Assembly (NCBI RefSeq): GCF_004364245.1
Contig: NZ_SOAV01000004.1
Span: 186,001 to 250,000 of the forward strand
Source of the DNA: Streptomyces sp. BK208
GTDB taxonomy: Bacteria; Actinomycetota; Actinomycetes; Streptomycetales; Streptomycetaceae
Reading direction: 5' to 3'
DNA: 64,000 nucleotides
Both the position numbers and the translations under genes were made by a program. Positions within the stretch are counted from its first letter, which is position 1. Each line of letters opens with the position of its first letter. Under the pieces are notes generated by a model. That model was given only the letters and a program-made list of their open reading frames with translations, was not told the DNA's origin and made no database searches. Positions 8,932 to 17,347 of this stretch are shown here, piece by piece.

Positions 8932-9201
8932 AAACACCCCTTTGGGTGCCTCAAAGCCACTCCTGGGGAGCCGAGGTGGGCGTGGTACGGGCGCGACGGG
9001 GGGCGCATTCGCGCGAGTGCTCCGGTCGCCTCCGGAAAGGGGCAGCGCGTACTGGTGCTCGGCGCGCGGTGCGGGCAGACTGCCTGCGGCGGGAACGGAT
9101 TCCCGTCGCGGACGTACACGGGAGCACGACACGAGCCGGTACCGGGAGCACCGCGGTCGCTGCACGGTCCGGCAACCGACGCGCACGAGGGGGCGACGGC
9201 C

Positions 9202-9525
9202 ATGGCGGAGCCGGAGTTCAGGGCCACGGGGGTGCGGATCGGCAAGCGGCTGCGTTCCCTCACCCGGGCCGGGACGGTCCGGATCAGCGGTGGCAGGGTC
9301 GAGTTGCTCACCAGCTACGGCAGCGAGATAGACAGCGCGCCGGTGCAGGCGGTGCGGGCCTCCCGTCCGTGGTTCGCCCCGCACGACCGGGCACTGGCCG
9401 ACCTCGACGGCAAGCGGTACCTGCTGACGCTCGGCGAGCGCGACCCCGCCCCCGGCGAGCCGGGCCCACCGGCGGCCGGCCGCTTCATCGAAGCGGTGCG
9501 CAGGGCGGCCGGACGCCGCGCCTGA
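9202..9525 (+). CDS. Conserved small actinobacterial protein of unknown function
   Basis: 107 residues from the ATG at 9202 (CGAGGGGG upstream; further upstream codons in this frame look non-coding). Visible features: a basic N-terminal half (RIGKRLRSLTRAGTVRISGG), a strand-rich middle (VELLTSYGSEIDSAPVQAVRAS), a DLDGKRYLLTLGER segment and a C-terminal helix FIEAVRRAAGRR. The strand pattern and the RVELLTSYGSEIDSAP segment recall a small PH-like domain, but this is only an impression. No signal peptide or membrane segment. It stands alone between the desulfhydrase promoter region and an HATPase gene. Confidence 0.65.
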   Translation: MAEPEFRATGVRIGKRLRSLTRAGTVRISGGRVELLTSYGSEIDSAPVQAVRASRPWFAPHDRALADLDGKRYLLTLGERDPAPGEPGPPAAGRFIEAVRRAAGRRA

Positions 9526-9710
9526 GAGATGGCCGTAAGTTGCGGTGCCTCACCCCTTGCGTCACGCTGGTCTCACGTCACTCTGGGTTTACCGGCGATA
9601 ACGCTGCGAACCAGCCCGCCGGCCACGACAGCGGGCGGCGTGTGCCACGTGCGCCCCGCTGGATCCGAACTCCGTGTTCTTCCGGACCTCTATGTCGGGG
9701 AGTCGCAGCC

Positions 9711-10247
9711 GTGATCACTCACCCAAGCAGACACTGCACGGTGGAGCTCCAAGCCCTGCCGTCGCGGATCGGCCAGGTCCGCAGAATCGTATCTGCGCAA
9801 TTGCGCTACTGGCATATGGACCTCCTGATCGACCGGGCCGTGCTCGGCGTGACGGAGTTGCTGACCAACGTCCACCTGCATGCGCGGCCGGACAAGACCT
9901 GCACCGTGGAGATGGAACTGCTCCTGGACCGGCTCACGGTCTCGGTGCGCGACCAGGATCCGAGCCTGCCCGTCGTGGACGACGCCGGGCCCCTCGCGAC
10001 CCGTGGGCGTGGGCTCGCCATGGTGGCCGCGATGAGCGAGAGCTGGGGCGCACGGCCGGACGGTGAGTCGGGCAAGGTCGTCTGGTTCACGCTTCCGACG
10101 GCGGTCGGCACCGTACCGCCCGTGTCGACGCGCCCGCCGCGCCGGCTGGTCGAGGACGTACCGGTCGCCGCGTTCGCCGAGGTCGAGCACGCGGTCGACC
10201 TCGGCAGCCCCCAACCCGCTCCCGCCCGGCCGGCCGTTGTCGGCTGA
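9711..10247 (+). CDS. ATP-binding protein of the RsbW-like HATPase family
   Basis: 178 residues from a GTG at 9711 with GGGGA 9 nt upstream. The GHKL fold is clear: N-box ELLTNVHLHAR (about residues 45-55), G1-like box VRDQDPSLP, and G2-like glycine motif TRGRGLAMVAAM (about residues 97-108). Streptomyces encode dozens of such single-domain HATPases with a degenerate G1 box; some act as anti-sigma-factor kinases or phosphotransfer modules, many are orphans. No STAS anti-anti-sigma factor or sigma factor gene is adjacent, so its partner is unknown. A Pro/Ala-rich C-terminal tail of about 45 residues is probably disordered. Confidence 0.85.
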   Translation: MITHPSRHCTVELQALPSRIGQVRRIVSAQLRYWHMDLLIDRAVLGVTELLTNVHLHARPDKTCTVEMELLLDRLTVSVRDQDPSLPVVDDAGPLATRGRGLAMVAAMSESWGARPDGESGKVVWFTLPTAVGTVPPVSTRPPRRLVEDVPVAAFAEVEHAVDLGSPQPAPARPAVVG

Positions 10248-10925
10248 CCGGGCGGTGACCCTCCACCGGCGTGGACCGTGCCACGGCGTTGCGGCCTGCG
10301 GCCGGGACGAGTTGCCGTGCATGGCGCGGCCGGCGGCGCGCCGCGGACCGAGGTCACGGGGCGGGCGGTGCTGCGGCCAAGGGCAGCGGGCGAGCGGCGG
10401 CCGGCGGGCACCCCGCGGGCGGTGGACGGGCTCACCGGGACGGTCCCGGCCGGAGGTTGCGGGCCCGGATGGCGGGCCTGCCGCCGTCTTGCCGGGCGCG
10501 TGGGCGGTCGGCGTCCGGTGTCCGGCGTGGCCCGCTGCGACGGGCCGGGCCACGACTTCGCCGTACCGGCCGACGTCCTGAGGCCCGGCAGGCGACGTCC
10601 GTCCTGGCGGCCGGCTGGGCGGACGACCTGGCACCGGGACGAACCGACGCCTGACGCCGGGCTGAGCGGCCCGGCGCGGACGGGTTTCGTGCGAACGGGT
10701 TCCGCGCACTCCCTCGCCCGCGCACCGGCACCGGCACCGGCGGACCCGGTCCCGCCGCTGCCGGTGCCCTCTCCAGGAGGCCGCTCACCAACTCCCCGCC
10801 GCGGTGCCCGGCGTGGGCGCCGGGCACCGGCGGCCGGCCCGCCGTCCTCGCCGTGCGACGGCGGGGACGGTGCAGGACGGCAAGCCGACCGGGATCGACG
10901 CCCGGCGCCGCGCCGTGGGACCCGA
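10248..10925. other. 678 bp gene-free interval
   Basis: Open frames in this stretch have the Arg/Pro/Gly-rich composition of non-coding high-GC DNA, and none has a plausible start site or family match. It holds a short GCACCG repeat near 10722-10742 and the strong hairpin at 10802-10829. I see no tRNA or riboswitch. It separates the HATPase gene from the convergent ABC transporter operon. Confidence 0.6.
10802..10829. terminator. Perfect 12 bp stem hairpin downstream of the FtsX operon
   Basis: Inverted repeat CGGTGCCCGGCG / CGCCGGGCACCG with a TGGG loop, 97 bp beyond the stop of the minus-strand permease gene. Being palindromic it could also stop transcription from the plus strand. Confidence 0.6.
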
Positions 10926-13487
10926 CTACTCCGTGGCGACCGCGTGCAGGACGTCCAGGCGGGCGGCCCGCCGGGCAGGTCGCAGGCCCGCCAAGGCCCC
11001 GGCGGCGAGGCCCACCAGAGCCACCACGGCGAGCCGTACGGGCGGCAGCGCGAAGACGAAGGCGGAGTCCGAGGCACCGTCGGAGGCCGCCACGAGGACC
11101 CAGCCGAGGAAGGCGCCGAGACCGAGCCCGCCGGCCGTGCCGAAGGCGGCGACCAGGACGGACTCCCAGCGGACCATGGCCCGCAGCTGCGCCCGGGTCT
11201 GCCCGACGGCCCTCAGCAGCCCCAGTTCGCGGGTGCGCTCGTGGACCGCCAGGGTCAGGGTGTTGGCGATGCCCAGGAGTGCGATGAGCACCGCGAGGGC
11301 GAGCAGCGCGTAGACGAGGGTCAGCATCATGTCGATCCCGCCCGCCGAGGACCGCGCGTACGCGTCGCGGGTCTGCACCTCGGGGTTGCCGTACCGGTCG
11401 GCGACCTTCTCGACCGCGGCCCTGCCCTCGTCCGGGTCCACGCCGTCCGCGAAGTCGACCGCGATCAGGGTGTCGGAGTCCTGGGTGCGGTGCGGGGCCC
11501 AGGCGGTGCGGGTGATGACGTAGTCGCCGACGAGTTCCGACTGCCCGTAGACCGCGCGGACGGTGAAGGTGGCGCTGCGTCCGTCGGTGAAGGTGAGGCG
11601 GGTGGTGTCCCCGGTGGTCAGCCCCTGCTTCTCCGCCTCGCTCTCGGTGATGGCGAGGCCGTCGGCGCCCAGGTCGTCCAGGGAACCGTGGACGGTGCCC
11701 AGGTCGAAGGCGCGGTCCAGGGCGTCCGGATCGGTGACGGTCAACGCCCGTCCCCTGCCGTCGACTTCCGCCACCCCGCGGCCCAGTCCGACGGCGGTGT
11801 CCACCTGGGGCAGCTCCTGGACCGCACCGGCCAGGCGGGGACTGAGGCCGCTGCCGCCCGCGCCGAAGGACGGCGCGCTGACGGCTACGTCGCCGGCGAA
11901 GGACCGGGAGACGGTCTGGTCCATGGTCGCCTTGAGCGAGGCGCCGAACACCGTGAACAGCGACACGACCGCCACGCCGATCATCAGCGCCCCGGCGGTC
12001 GCCGCCGTCCGCTTGGGACTGCGCAGCGCGTTGCGCCGGGCGAGGACCCCGGTGACGCCGCGCATCCGGTCCAGCGGGGCACCGAGGACGCGTACGGCGG
12101 CGGTGGCGGCGACCGGGCCGAGGACGACGAAGGAGGCCAGGGCCAGGACGGCGCCCGCTCCCGCCTGCCACACCGACGGGGAGACCAGGACCCCGGCGAG
12201 CGTCAGGGCGAGGGCGAGCCCGAGCAGCGCCGTGCCGGTGACCGCCCGCGCGCGGGAGGCGCCGGAGGTGTCGACGGCCGTCTCGCGCAGCGCGGCGAGC
12301 GGTGCCGTGCGCCCGGCACGGACGGCGGGCAGCAGGGCGGAGCCGAGGCAGACCACGACGCCGACGGCGAGCGGGAGCAGCAGCGACGGCGCGCCGATCA
12401 CCAGGGCGCCGTCGGGGAACGGGAAACCGATCGCGGGGAACAGGGCCTGGAGCCCGGCCGCGATGCCGATGCCGCCCGCGAGTCCGGCGGCGGACGCGGT
12501 CACGGCCACGACGGCCGCCTCGACGAGAGTGGCGGCGGTGACCTGGTGCCGGGAGGCGCCGATGGCGCGCAGCAGGGCGTTCTCGCGGGTGCGCTGGGCG
12601 ACCACGATGGCGAAGGTGTTGTGGATCGAGAAGGTCGCGACCAGCAGGGCGATGCCGGAGAAGACGAGCAGGAAGGTCGTGAACAGCGTCAGGAACCGGC
12701 TGGAGATCATGTCGGTGTTCTCCGCGGCCGACTCCTGCCCGGTGATGGCCTCGACGCCCCCGGGCAGCACGCGGGTGAGCCGCTCCACGAGTTCCCGCTG
12801 GCCGACGCCCGGCCCGGCCCGCACCTGGATGCTCGCCGCCTCGCCCGGCCGCGCGCTGAGGTGTTTCTCGGCGTCGGCCTGGGTCATGCCGGTGAAGGTC
12901 ACCTGGGCCATGCCGTCCGCACCGCCGAAGGTGGCGAGGCCGACGATGGTGACCTCGACGGGGTCGGGGGTGCGCAGGACGGTGGTGTCGCCGATCGCCA
13001 GGCCGCCCTTCTCGGCGGCGCCGCGGTTGACGACGACCTCGCCGGACCTGTGCGGGGCACGGCCCTCGGCGAGGCGGTACGGGTTCAGCTCCGGGTCGGT
13101 GATCCAGTTGCCGGCCAGCGTGGGCGGGCCCTGACCGCCGATCGGGTCGCCGTCCGCACCGACGAGCTGGCCCGCGCCCTGGATGCTGGGAGCGGCGGCC
13201 GCGACACCGGGCACCCGCTCGACGGTTCGCACCAGGCCGGTGCCGACCGGCTGCCGCACGCCCTGGCTCTCGCCCGGCGCGGTGATCGCGTCGGCGCTGC
13301 GCACCACGGCGTCGGTGCCGCCGGCGGCGTCGCCGAACATCGTGTCGAAGCTCGCGCGGAGCGTGTCGCCCATGACGAGGGTGCCGGCCAGGAAGGCGAC
13401 GCCCAAGGCCACGGCGAGGAACGTACCGGCGAAGCGTCGCTTGTGGGCCCTGAGCGAGGACGCGCTCAGGCGGACGGAGGCGTTCAT
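10926..13487 (-). CDS. ABC transporter permease with two FtsX/MacB-type domains
   Basis: 853 residues from the ATG at 13487, which overlaps the stop of the ATPase gene as ATGA. A cytoplasmic basic start (SLRAHKRRFAGTFLAVALG) leads to the first membrane helix. A long extracytoplasmic MacB_PCD-like domain follows, then an FtsX core of three helices near residues 265-410 (FSIHNTFAIVVAQRTRENALLRAIGASRHQV), a second membrane block, another periplasmic-type domain, and a second FtsX core at the C-terminus (TLTLAVHERTRELGLLRAVGQTRAQL). This is the usual Streptomyces two-FtsX permease working with one ATPase. Substrates include peptides, lipoproteins or drugs in relatives; here unknown. Confidence 0.92.
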   Translation of the reverse strand: MNASVRLSASSLRAHKRRFAGTFLAVALGVAFLAGTLVMGDTLRASFDTMFGDAAGGTDAVVRSADAITAPGESQGVRQPVGTGLVRTVERVPGVAAAAPSIQGAGQLVGADGDPIGGQGPPTLAGNWITDPELNPYRLAEGRAPHRSGEVVVNRGAAEKGGLAIGDTTVLRTPDPVEVTIVGLATFGGADGMAQVTFTGMTQADAEKHLSARPGEAASIQVRAGPGVGQRELVERLTRVLPGGVEAITGQESAAENTDMISSRFLTLFTTFLLVFSGIALLVATFSIHNTFAIVVAQRTRENALLRAIGASRHQVTAATLVEAAVVAVTASAAGLAGGIGIAAGLQALFPAIGFPFPDGALVIGAPSLLLPLAVGVVVCLGSALLPAVRAGRTAPLAALRETAVDTSGASRARAVTGTALLGLALALTLAGVLVSPSVWQAGAGAVLALASFVVLGPVAATAAVRVLGAPLDRMRGVTGVLARRNALRSPKRTAATAGALMIGVAVVSLFTVFGASLKATMDQTVSRSFAGDVAVSAPSFGAGGSGLSPRLAGAVQELPQVDTAVGLGRGVAEVDGRGRALTVTDPDALDRAFDLGTVHGSLDDLGADGLAITESEAEKQGLTTGDTTRLTFTDGRSATFTVRAVYGQSELVGDYVITRTAWAPHRTQDSDTLIAVDFADGVDPDEGRAAVEKVADRYGNPEVQTRDAYARSSAGGIDMMLTLVYALLALAVLIALLGIANTLTLAVHERTRELGLLRAVGQTRAQLRAMVRWESVLVAAFGTAGGLGLGAFLGWVLVAASDGASDSAFVFALPPVRLAVVALVGLAAGALAGLRPARRAARLDVLHAVATE

Positions 13488-14233
13488 GACGGCACCTCGA
13501 AGGCTTTCATCCGGTCGAGGACCGTGTCGGCGGTGGGCGCGTCCATACGGTCGACGAGGCGTCCGTCGGCGAGGAAGACGACCTCGTCCGCGTGGGCGGC
13601 GGCGACCGGGTCGTGGGTGACCATGACGACGGTGCGGCCGGTCTGCCGGACGGTGCGGCCGAGCAGGCCCAGCACCTCGCCGCCGGAGCGGGAGTCGAGG
13701 TTGCCGGTGGGCTCGTCGGCGAAGACCACGTCCGGCCGGCCCGCGAAGGCGCGGGCCACGGCGACGCGTTGCTGCTGACCGCCGGAGAGTTCGGCGGGCC
13801 GGTGGTGGAGGCGGTCGCGCAGTCCGACGACGTCGATCAGGGCGTCGACCCACTCGGTGTCACCGGGCCCTCCGGCGAGGTCGAGGGGGAGGGTGATGTT
13901 CTCGGCGACGGTCAGGGTCGGCACCAGGTTGAACGCCTGGAACACAAAGCCGACGCGGTCGCGGCGCAGCAGGGTGAGCCGGCGGTCGTCCAGGGTGCCG
14001 AGGTCGGTGTCGCCGATGTGGGCGCTGCCCGAGGTGAGCGTGTCCAGGCCGGCGGCGCAGTGCATCAGGGTGGACTTGCCGGAGCCGGAGGGCCCCATGA
14101 TGGCGGTGAAGCGGCCGGCCGGAAAGTCGACGCTCACGCCGTCGAGGGCGTGTACGGCGGTGTCGCCACCGCCGTACACCTTCACGGCGTCCACGACCCG
14201 GGCGGCGGCCCGGGTGACGGTCGTCGTGGTCAT
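13484..14233 (-). CDS. ABC transporter ATP-binding protein (LolD/MacB type)
   Basis: 249 residues from the ATG at 14233. Walker A GPSGSGKST, Q-loop region VFQAFNLVPTLTVAENI, signature LSGGQQQRVAVARA, Walker B VVFADEPTGNLD and the switch histidine in VMVTHDP are all present, so it should hydrolyse ATP. The VFQxFNL and DEPTGNLD forms are those of the MacB/LolD family that drives FtsX-type permeases by mechanotransmission rather than substrate passage. Its start overlaps the stop of the upstream SHOCT gene, and its stop overlaps the permease start, so all three are likely translated in a coupled way from one transcript. Confidence 0.95.
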   Translation of the reverse strand: MTTTTVTRAAARVVDAVKVYGGGDTAVHALDGVSVDFPAGRFTAIMGPSGSGKSTLMHCAAGLDTLTSGSAHIGDTDLGTLDDRRLTLLRRDRVGFVFQAFNLVPTLTVAENITLPLDLAGGPGDTEWVDALIDVVGLRDRLHHRPAELSGGQQQRVAVARAFAGRPDVVFADEPTGNLDSRSGGEVLGLLGRTVRQTGRTVVMVTHDPVAAAHADEVVFLADGRLVDRMDAPTADTVLDRMKAFEVPS

Positions 14234-14514
14234 GCCGCGCCGCCCTTTCCGCTCCTGCCGAACTGCTCGTCCAGCACGGACAGGCGGCGCCAGTACTCGT
14301 CCTCGTCGATCTCGCCGGAGGCGAAGCGGTGGCCGAGCACCGTGATGGGCGAGTTGTCCTCGGCGCTCCCCGGCCGCCCGGGGCCGCGGCGCCCGCGCCA
14401 CACCGTGCGGCGCAGCAGGGTGATGCCGCCGCCGATGACCAGCACCCAGATCACCGGGAAGAGCAGGATCCACGGGCCGGGCCCGCCGTCGCCGAACTGT
14501 GCCAGGGTCTCCAT
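14230..14514 (-). CDS. Small membrane protein with SHOCT domain, first gene of the ABC operon
   Basis: 94 residues. The ATG at 14514 is preferred over the in-frame TTG at 14523 because GAGGAG lies 9 nt before it. A single membrane helix (WILLFPVIWVLVIGGGITLL) is followed by a basic stretch and a C-terminal SHOCT-type motif, PITVLGHRFASGEIDEDEYWRRL, in which short oligomerising helices are expected. SHOCT proteins of this kind often sit beside transporters and probably tether or oligomerise partners. Its stop overlaps the ATPase start (ATGA). Confidence 0.8.
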   Translation of the reverse strand: METLAQFGDGGPGPWILLFPVIWVLVIGGGITLLRRTVWRGRRGPGRPGSAEDNSPITVLGHRFASGEIDEDEYWRRLSVLDEQFGRSGKGGAA

Positions 14515-14714
14515 GTCGTCCAACTCCTCGGTCGCGATGTCCCTCGTGTCGCTTCCGAGCCTCGCTCCGGGAGGGGGCCCCGGTCGTCGTACGGCCAGCG
14601 GCAGTGTGCGTACGCCGCCGGGAGTACTCCGGCGGCGCGCGTCTGCTTCCCCCCTCCCGCTGCGCCCTCCCGCTTCCCCCTCGCACGCCGCGCTTCCCCG
14701 ATCACTCGACTTCT

Positions 14715-14732
14715 GTAACTACTAGTATGTAC
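14715..14732. promoter_or_regulatory. Dyad operator candidate for the adjacent TetR regulator
   Basis: An 18 bp imperfect palindrome, GTAAC-TACTAGTA-TGTAC, centred on the 8 bp perfect core TACTAGTA. It contains a -10-like TAGTAT (14723-14728) and ends 9 bp before the TetR start codon. Size and position fit autoregulation; the AT-rich core stands out sharply from its surroundings. Confidence 0.6.
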
Positions 14733-14741
14733 AGTGCGTGC

Positions 14742-15314
14742 ATGAGCACCTCGGAACGACTGATCGAGTCCACCCGCGAGCTGTTGTGGGAGCGGGGATA
14801 CGTGGGCACCAGCCCCAAGGCGATCCTCGAACGGGCCGGCGCCGGGCAGGGCAGCATGTATCACCACTTCAAGGGCAAGCCCGATCTCGCGCTCGCCGCG
14901 ATCCGGCGGACGGCCCAGGAGATGCGGGTCACCGCCGCCGCCCTGCTCGACGGCCCGGGGACGCCGTACGAGCGGATCGAGGCGTATCTGCTGCGCGAGC
15001 GCGACGTGTTGCGGGGGTGCCCGGTCGGCCGTCTGACCATGGACCCGGACGTGATCGCCGACGACGCCCTGCGCGCCCCAGTGGACGAGACCCTCGACTG
15101 GCTGCGCGAGCGGATCGCCGGGTTGGTCGAGGAGGGCCGGGAGCAGGGCGAGTTCGCGCCCTCGCTGGACGGGGCGGAGGTCGCGGCGGCGGTCGTCGCG
15201 ACCGTCCAGGGCGGCTACGTGCTGGCCCGCGCGTCCGGCTCCCCCACCGCCTTCGAGGCGGCCGTCCGAGGGCTGCTCTCGCTGCTCGCCACTCACAGGA
15301 ACACCACCGCGTAG
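14742..15314 (+). CDS. TetR/AcrR-family transcriptional regulator
   Basis: 190 residues from the ATG at 14742; an earlier in-frame ATG at 14727 lies inside the operator and is unlikely. The N-terminal HTH is typical: TRELLWERGYVGTSPKAILERAGAGQGSMYHHFKGK in pieces, with the recognition helix around GQGSMYHHF. The C-terminal half (residues about 75-190) looks like the TetR_C domain of the LmrA/YxaF type, with GCPVGRLTMDP. It is followed 16 bp later by a cupin gene and a run of small enzyme genes on the same strand, so it probably controls that cassette as well as itself. Confidence 0.9.
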   Translation: MSTSERLIESTRELLWERGYVGTSPKAILERAGAGQGSMYHHFKGKPDLALAAIRRTAQEMRVTAAALLDGPGTPYERIEAYLLRERDVLRGCPVGRLTMDPDVIADDALRAPVDETLDWLRERIAGLVEEGREQGEFAPSLDGAEVAAAVVATVQGGYVLARASGSPTAFEAAVRGLLSLLATHRNTTA

Positions 15315-15330
15315 AGGAGTCCGAGGACCA

Positions 15331-15726
15331 GTGCACATCACCCGACAGCGCCCCGCGACCGAGCAGGGCCCGGCCGAGAACTTCACCGGCGCGGTCTGGC
15401 TGGACGAGATCGCCGTGCCCCCGGCGCCCTCCCGGCTCCGCATGTTCAACGTCCACTTCGCACCGGGCGCGCACACCGCCTGGCACCACCACCCGCACGG
15501 CCAGGTCCTGCACATCCTGGAGGGCGAGGGCCGGGTGCAGCGCAGGGGCGGCGCGGTCGAGCACGTCCGCGCGGGCGACACCGTGTGGATCGCACCGGGC
15601 GAGTGGCACTGGCACGGCGCCGGGCCGCGCACCTTCATGACCCACCTCGCGGTCGTCGAGGCCGCCGGGGACGGCACGACCACCGAGTGGGGCGCGCACG
15701 TCGCCGACGAGGACCAGCACGCCTGA
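15331..15726 (+). CDS. Cupin-domain protein
   Basis: 131 residues from a GTG at 15331, in the run GAGGAGTCCGAGGACCA after the TetR stop. A single cupin barrel with motif 1 HFAPGAHTAWHHHPHGQVLHILEGEG, whose histidines and Glu form a metal site, and motif 2 region VRAGDTVWIAPGEWHWHGAG. The arrangement is that of small cupins annotated as (R)-mandelonitrile lyase-like or quercetin-dioxygenase-like; the reaction cannot be fixed from sequence. Place in a cassette with a phosphotriesterase-like protein, a tautomerase and a VOC protein suggests a role in degrading or modifying a small aromatic or lactone compound. Confidence 0.88.
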   Translation: MHITRQRPATEQGPAENFTGAVWLDEIAVPPAPSRLRMFNVHFAPGAHTAWHHHPHGQVLHILEGEGRVQRRGGAVEHVRAGDTVWIAPGEWHWHGAGPRTFMTHLAVVEAAGDGTTTEWGAHVADEDQHA

Positions 15727-15736
15727 GGGGGCATCC

Positions 15737-16324
15737 ATGCACGCCATGCAGTACTCGTTCACCCTGCCCGCCGACTACCCGATGGACGTCATCAGGGACC
15801 GCGTGGCCGGCACCGGGCACCTGCTGGACGACTGGCCCGGCCTCGGACTCAAGGCCTACCTGGTGCGCGAGCGCGGGCGGGACGGGTCACCGGTCAACCA
15901 GTACGCACCGTTCTACCTGTGGCGGAGCGTGGAGGGCATGAACGCCTTCCTCTGGGAGGGCGCCTTCCAGCGGCCCACCGACGACTTCGGCCGGCCCGCG
16001 GTCCGGCAGTGGACGGGCCTCGCGTACGAGGAGGGCGGCGCCGCCGGCTCCCCCGCGCGGGTGGCCGTCCTGCGGAGGCAGCCGGTCCCGGAAGGCGGGG
16101 CGCTGTCGGAGGTGGCGCAGCGGGCCGTGCGGGAGGCCGGACGGCTGGCGGCCGCGGACGGGACGCTGCTCGCCGCGGCGGTCGTGGACACCGCCCGCTG
16201 GGAGCTGGCGCACTTCTCGCTCCACGCGGGCGAGGCGCCGGACGGGGCGGAGGGCGAGGTCTTCCACGTGCTGCACCTCTCCGAGCCGGGGCGGGGCCTG
16301 CTGGCGAGGGGGCGGCAGTGGTGA
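15737..16324 (+). CDS. DUF4865 family protein
   Basis: 195 residues from the ATG at 15737, 10 bp after the cupin stop (GAGGGGGC before it). It matches the DUF4865 pattern: MQYSFTLPADYPMDVIRDRV at the start, then PGLGLKAYLVRERG, NQYAPFYLWRSVEGMNAFLW and FGRPAVRQWTGLA. The family is about this length, has no proven activity, and probably adopts a dimeric alpha/beta-barrel (EthD/monooxygenase-like) fold. Its stop overlaps the following start (GTGA), so it is tightly coupled to the phosphotriesterase gene. Confidence 0.85.
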   Translation: MHAMQYSFTLPADYPMDVIRDRVAGTGHLLDDWPGLGLKAYLVRERGRDGSPVNQYAPFYLWRSVEGMNAFLWEGAFQRPTDDFGRPAVRQWTGLAYEEGGAAGSPARVAVLRRQPVPEGGALSEVAQRAVREAGRLAAADGTLLAAAVVDTARWELAHFSLHAGEAPDGAEGEVFHVLHLSEPGRGLLARGRQW

Positions 16325-17229
16325 GCGCCGTCCGCACCGTGCTCGGGGACGTGCCCGGTGGGGAGTTGGGCGTGTGCGACGCGCACGACCACTTGTTCTT
16401 CGCCTCTCCCCGGCTGCCCGGCGAGGAGCTGGACGACGCGGCGGCTGCACGTGCCGAGCTGACCGCGTTCCGGGAGCGGGGCGGCGGCGCCGTGATGCAG
16501 TGGACGCCGTACGGGCTGGGACGGCGGGCCGCCGATCTGCCGGGACTGTCCCGGGAGACCGGAGTGCACGTGGTGGCCGCGACGGGGCTGCACCAGGAGG
16601 TCCACTACGCAGAGGAGACCCTCGCCGCGCTGCGGGGCCGGCTCGCCGAGGTCTTCGTCGGCGAGCTGACGCGGGGCATCGGGACGTCGGGCGTGCGCGC
16701 CGGACTGATCAAGGTGGCCGGGGGTTTCCACGCGCTCGACGCGCACGCGCGGTGGACCATGTCGGCGGCGGCCGAGGCGCACCACGCGACGGGCGCGCCC
16801 ATCGCCGTCCACCTGGAGCTGGGCACCGGCGCCCTGGACGTACTGGACCTGCTGTGCGGCGAGTTGGAGGTACCGCCGGACCACCTGATCCTCGGGCACC
16901 TCAACCGCGCCCCCGACGCCGTGACGCACCGGCTCGCCGCCCGCTCGGGGTGCTGGCTGGCCTTCGACGGGCCGTCGCGGGGCAACCACGCCACCGACTG
17001 GCGGATGCCGGACGCGGTGCGGGACCTCGCCGACGCGGGGTTCGGCGACCGGCTGCTGCTCGGCGGCGACACGACCACCGCGTCCGCCCGGTCGGTCGAC
17101 GGCGGGCCGGGGATGCCGTACCTGCTGCGCCGCGTGGCGCCCCGGCTGGCGCTCGCCGTGGGGGACGACCTGGTGCGGCGCATCCTCACCGACAATCCCG
17201 CGCGGGCGTTCGCCGTCGCCTGGCACTGA
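16321..17229 (+). CDS. Phosphotriesterase-family amidohydrolase (possible lactonase)
   Basis: 302 residues from a GTG at 16321 overlapping the preceding stop. The metal-site pattern of the phosphotriesterase family is present: HxH at residues 22 and 24 (DAHDH), the candidate carboxylated lysine in GLIKVAGG, His in IAVHLELG, His in ILGHLNRAP, and the catalytic Asp in LLLGGDTTT. Members hydrolyse lactones, phosphotriesters or related esters. The sequence is slightly shorter than typical PTE lactonases (about 320-330), mostly before the first metal motif. Coupling to DUF4865 suggests a dedicated substrate. Confidence 0.87.
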   Translation: MSAVRTVLGDVPGGELGVCDAHDHLFFASPRLPGEELDDAAAARAELTAFRERGGGAVMQWTPYGLGRRAADLPGLSRETGVHVVAATGLHQEVHYAEETLAALRGRLAEVFVGELTRGIGTSGVRAGLIKVAGGFHALDAHARWTMSAAAEAHHATGAPIAVHLELGTGALDVLDLLCGELEVPPDHLILGHLNRAPDAVTHRLAARSGCWLAFDGPSRGNHATDWRMPDAVRDLADAGFGDRLLLGGDTTTASARSVDGGPGMPYLLRRVAPRLALAVGDDLVRRILTDNPARAFAVAWH

Positions 17230-17270
17230 CGTCCGGGCCACCCGCCGCGGGCTGCCGGACCCGGGTCCGG

Positions 17271-17300
17271 GCACCGGCACCGGCACCGGCACCGGCACCG
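17271..17300. repeat. GCACCG hexanucleotide repeat
   Basis: Five tandem copies of GCACCG in the 118 bp gap before the tautomerase gene. It is a short GC-rich simple repeat with no spacer structure; slippage-prone at most. Confidence 0.7.
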
Positions 17301-17347
17301 ACCGGCACCGGATGCGGATGCGGCCTACCACTCGACAGGGGAACCCC

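Noticed and set aside
10278-13778. A plus-strand open frame of 1166 codons opposite the FtsX permease
   Set aside because: Arg/Gly/Asp-rich composition and no domain; the minus-strand permease and ATPase are clear genes.
17271-17300. GCACCG repeats considered as a CRISPR or regulatory array
   Set aside because: Six-base direct units without spacers; a simple repeat only.
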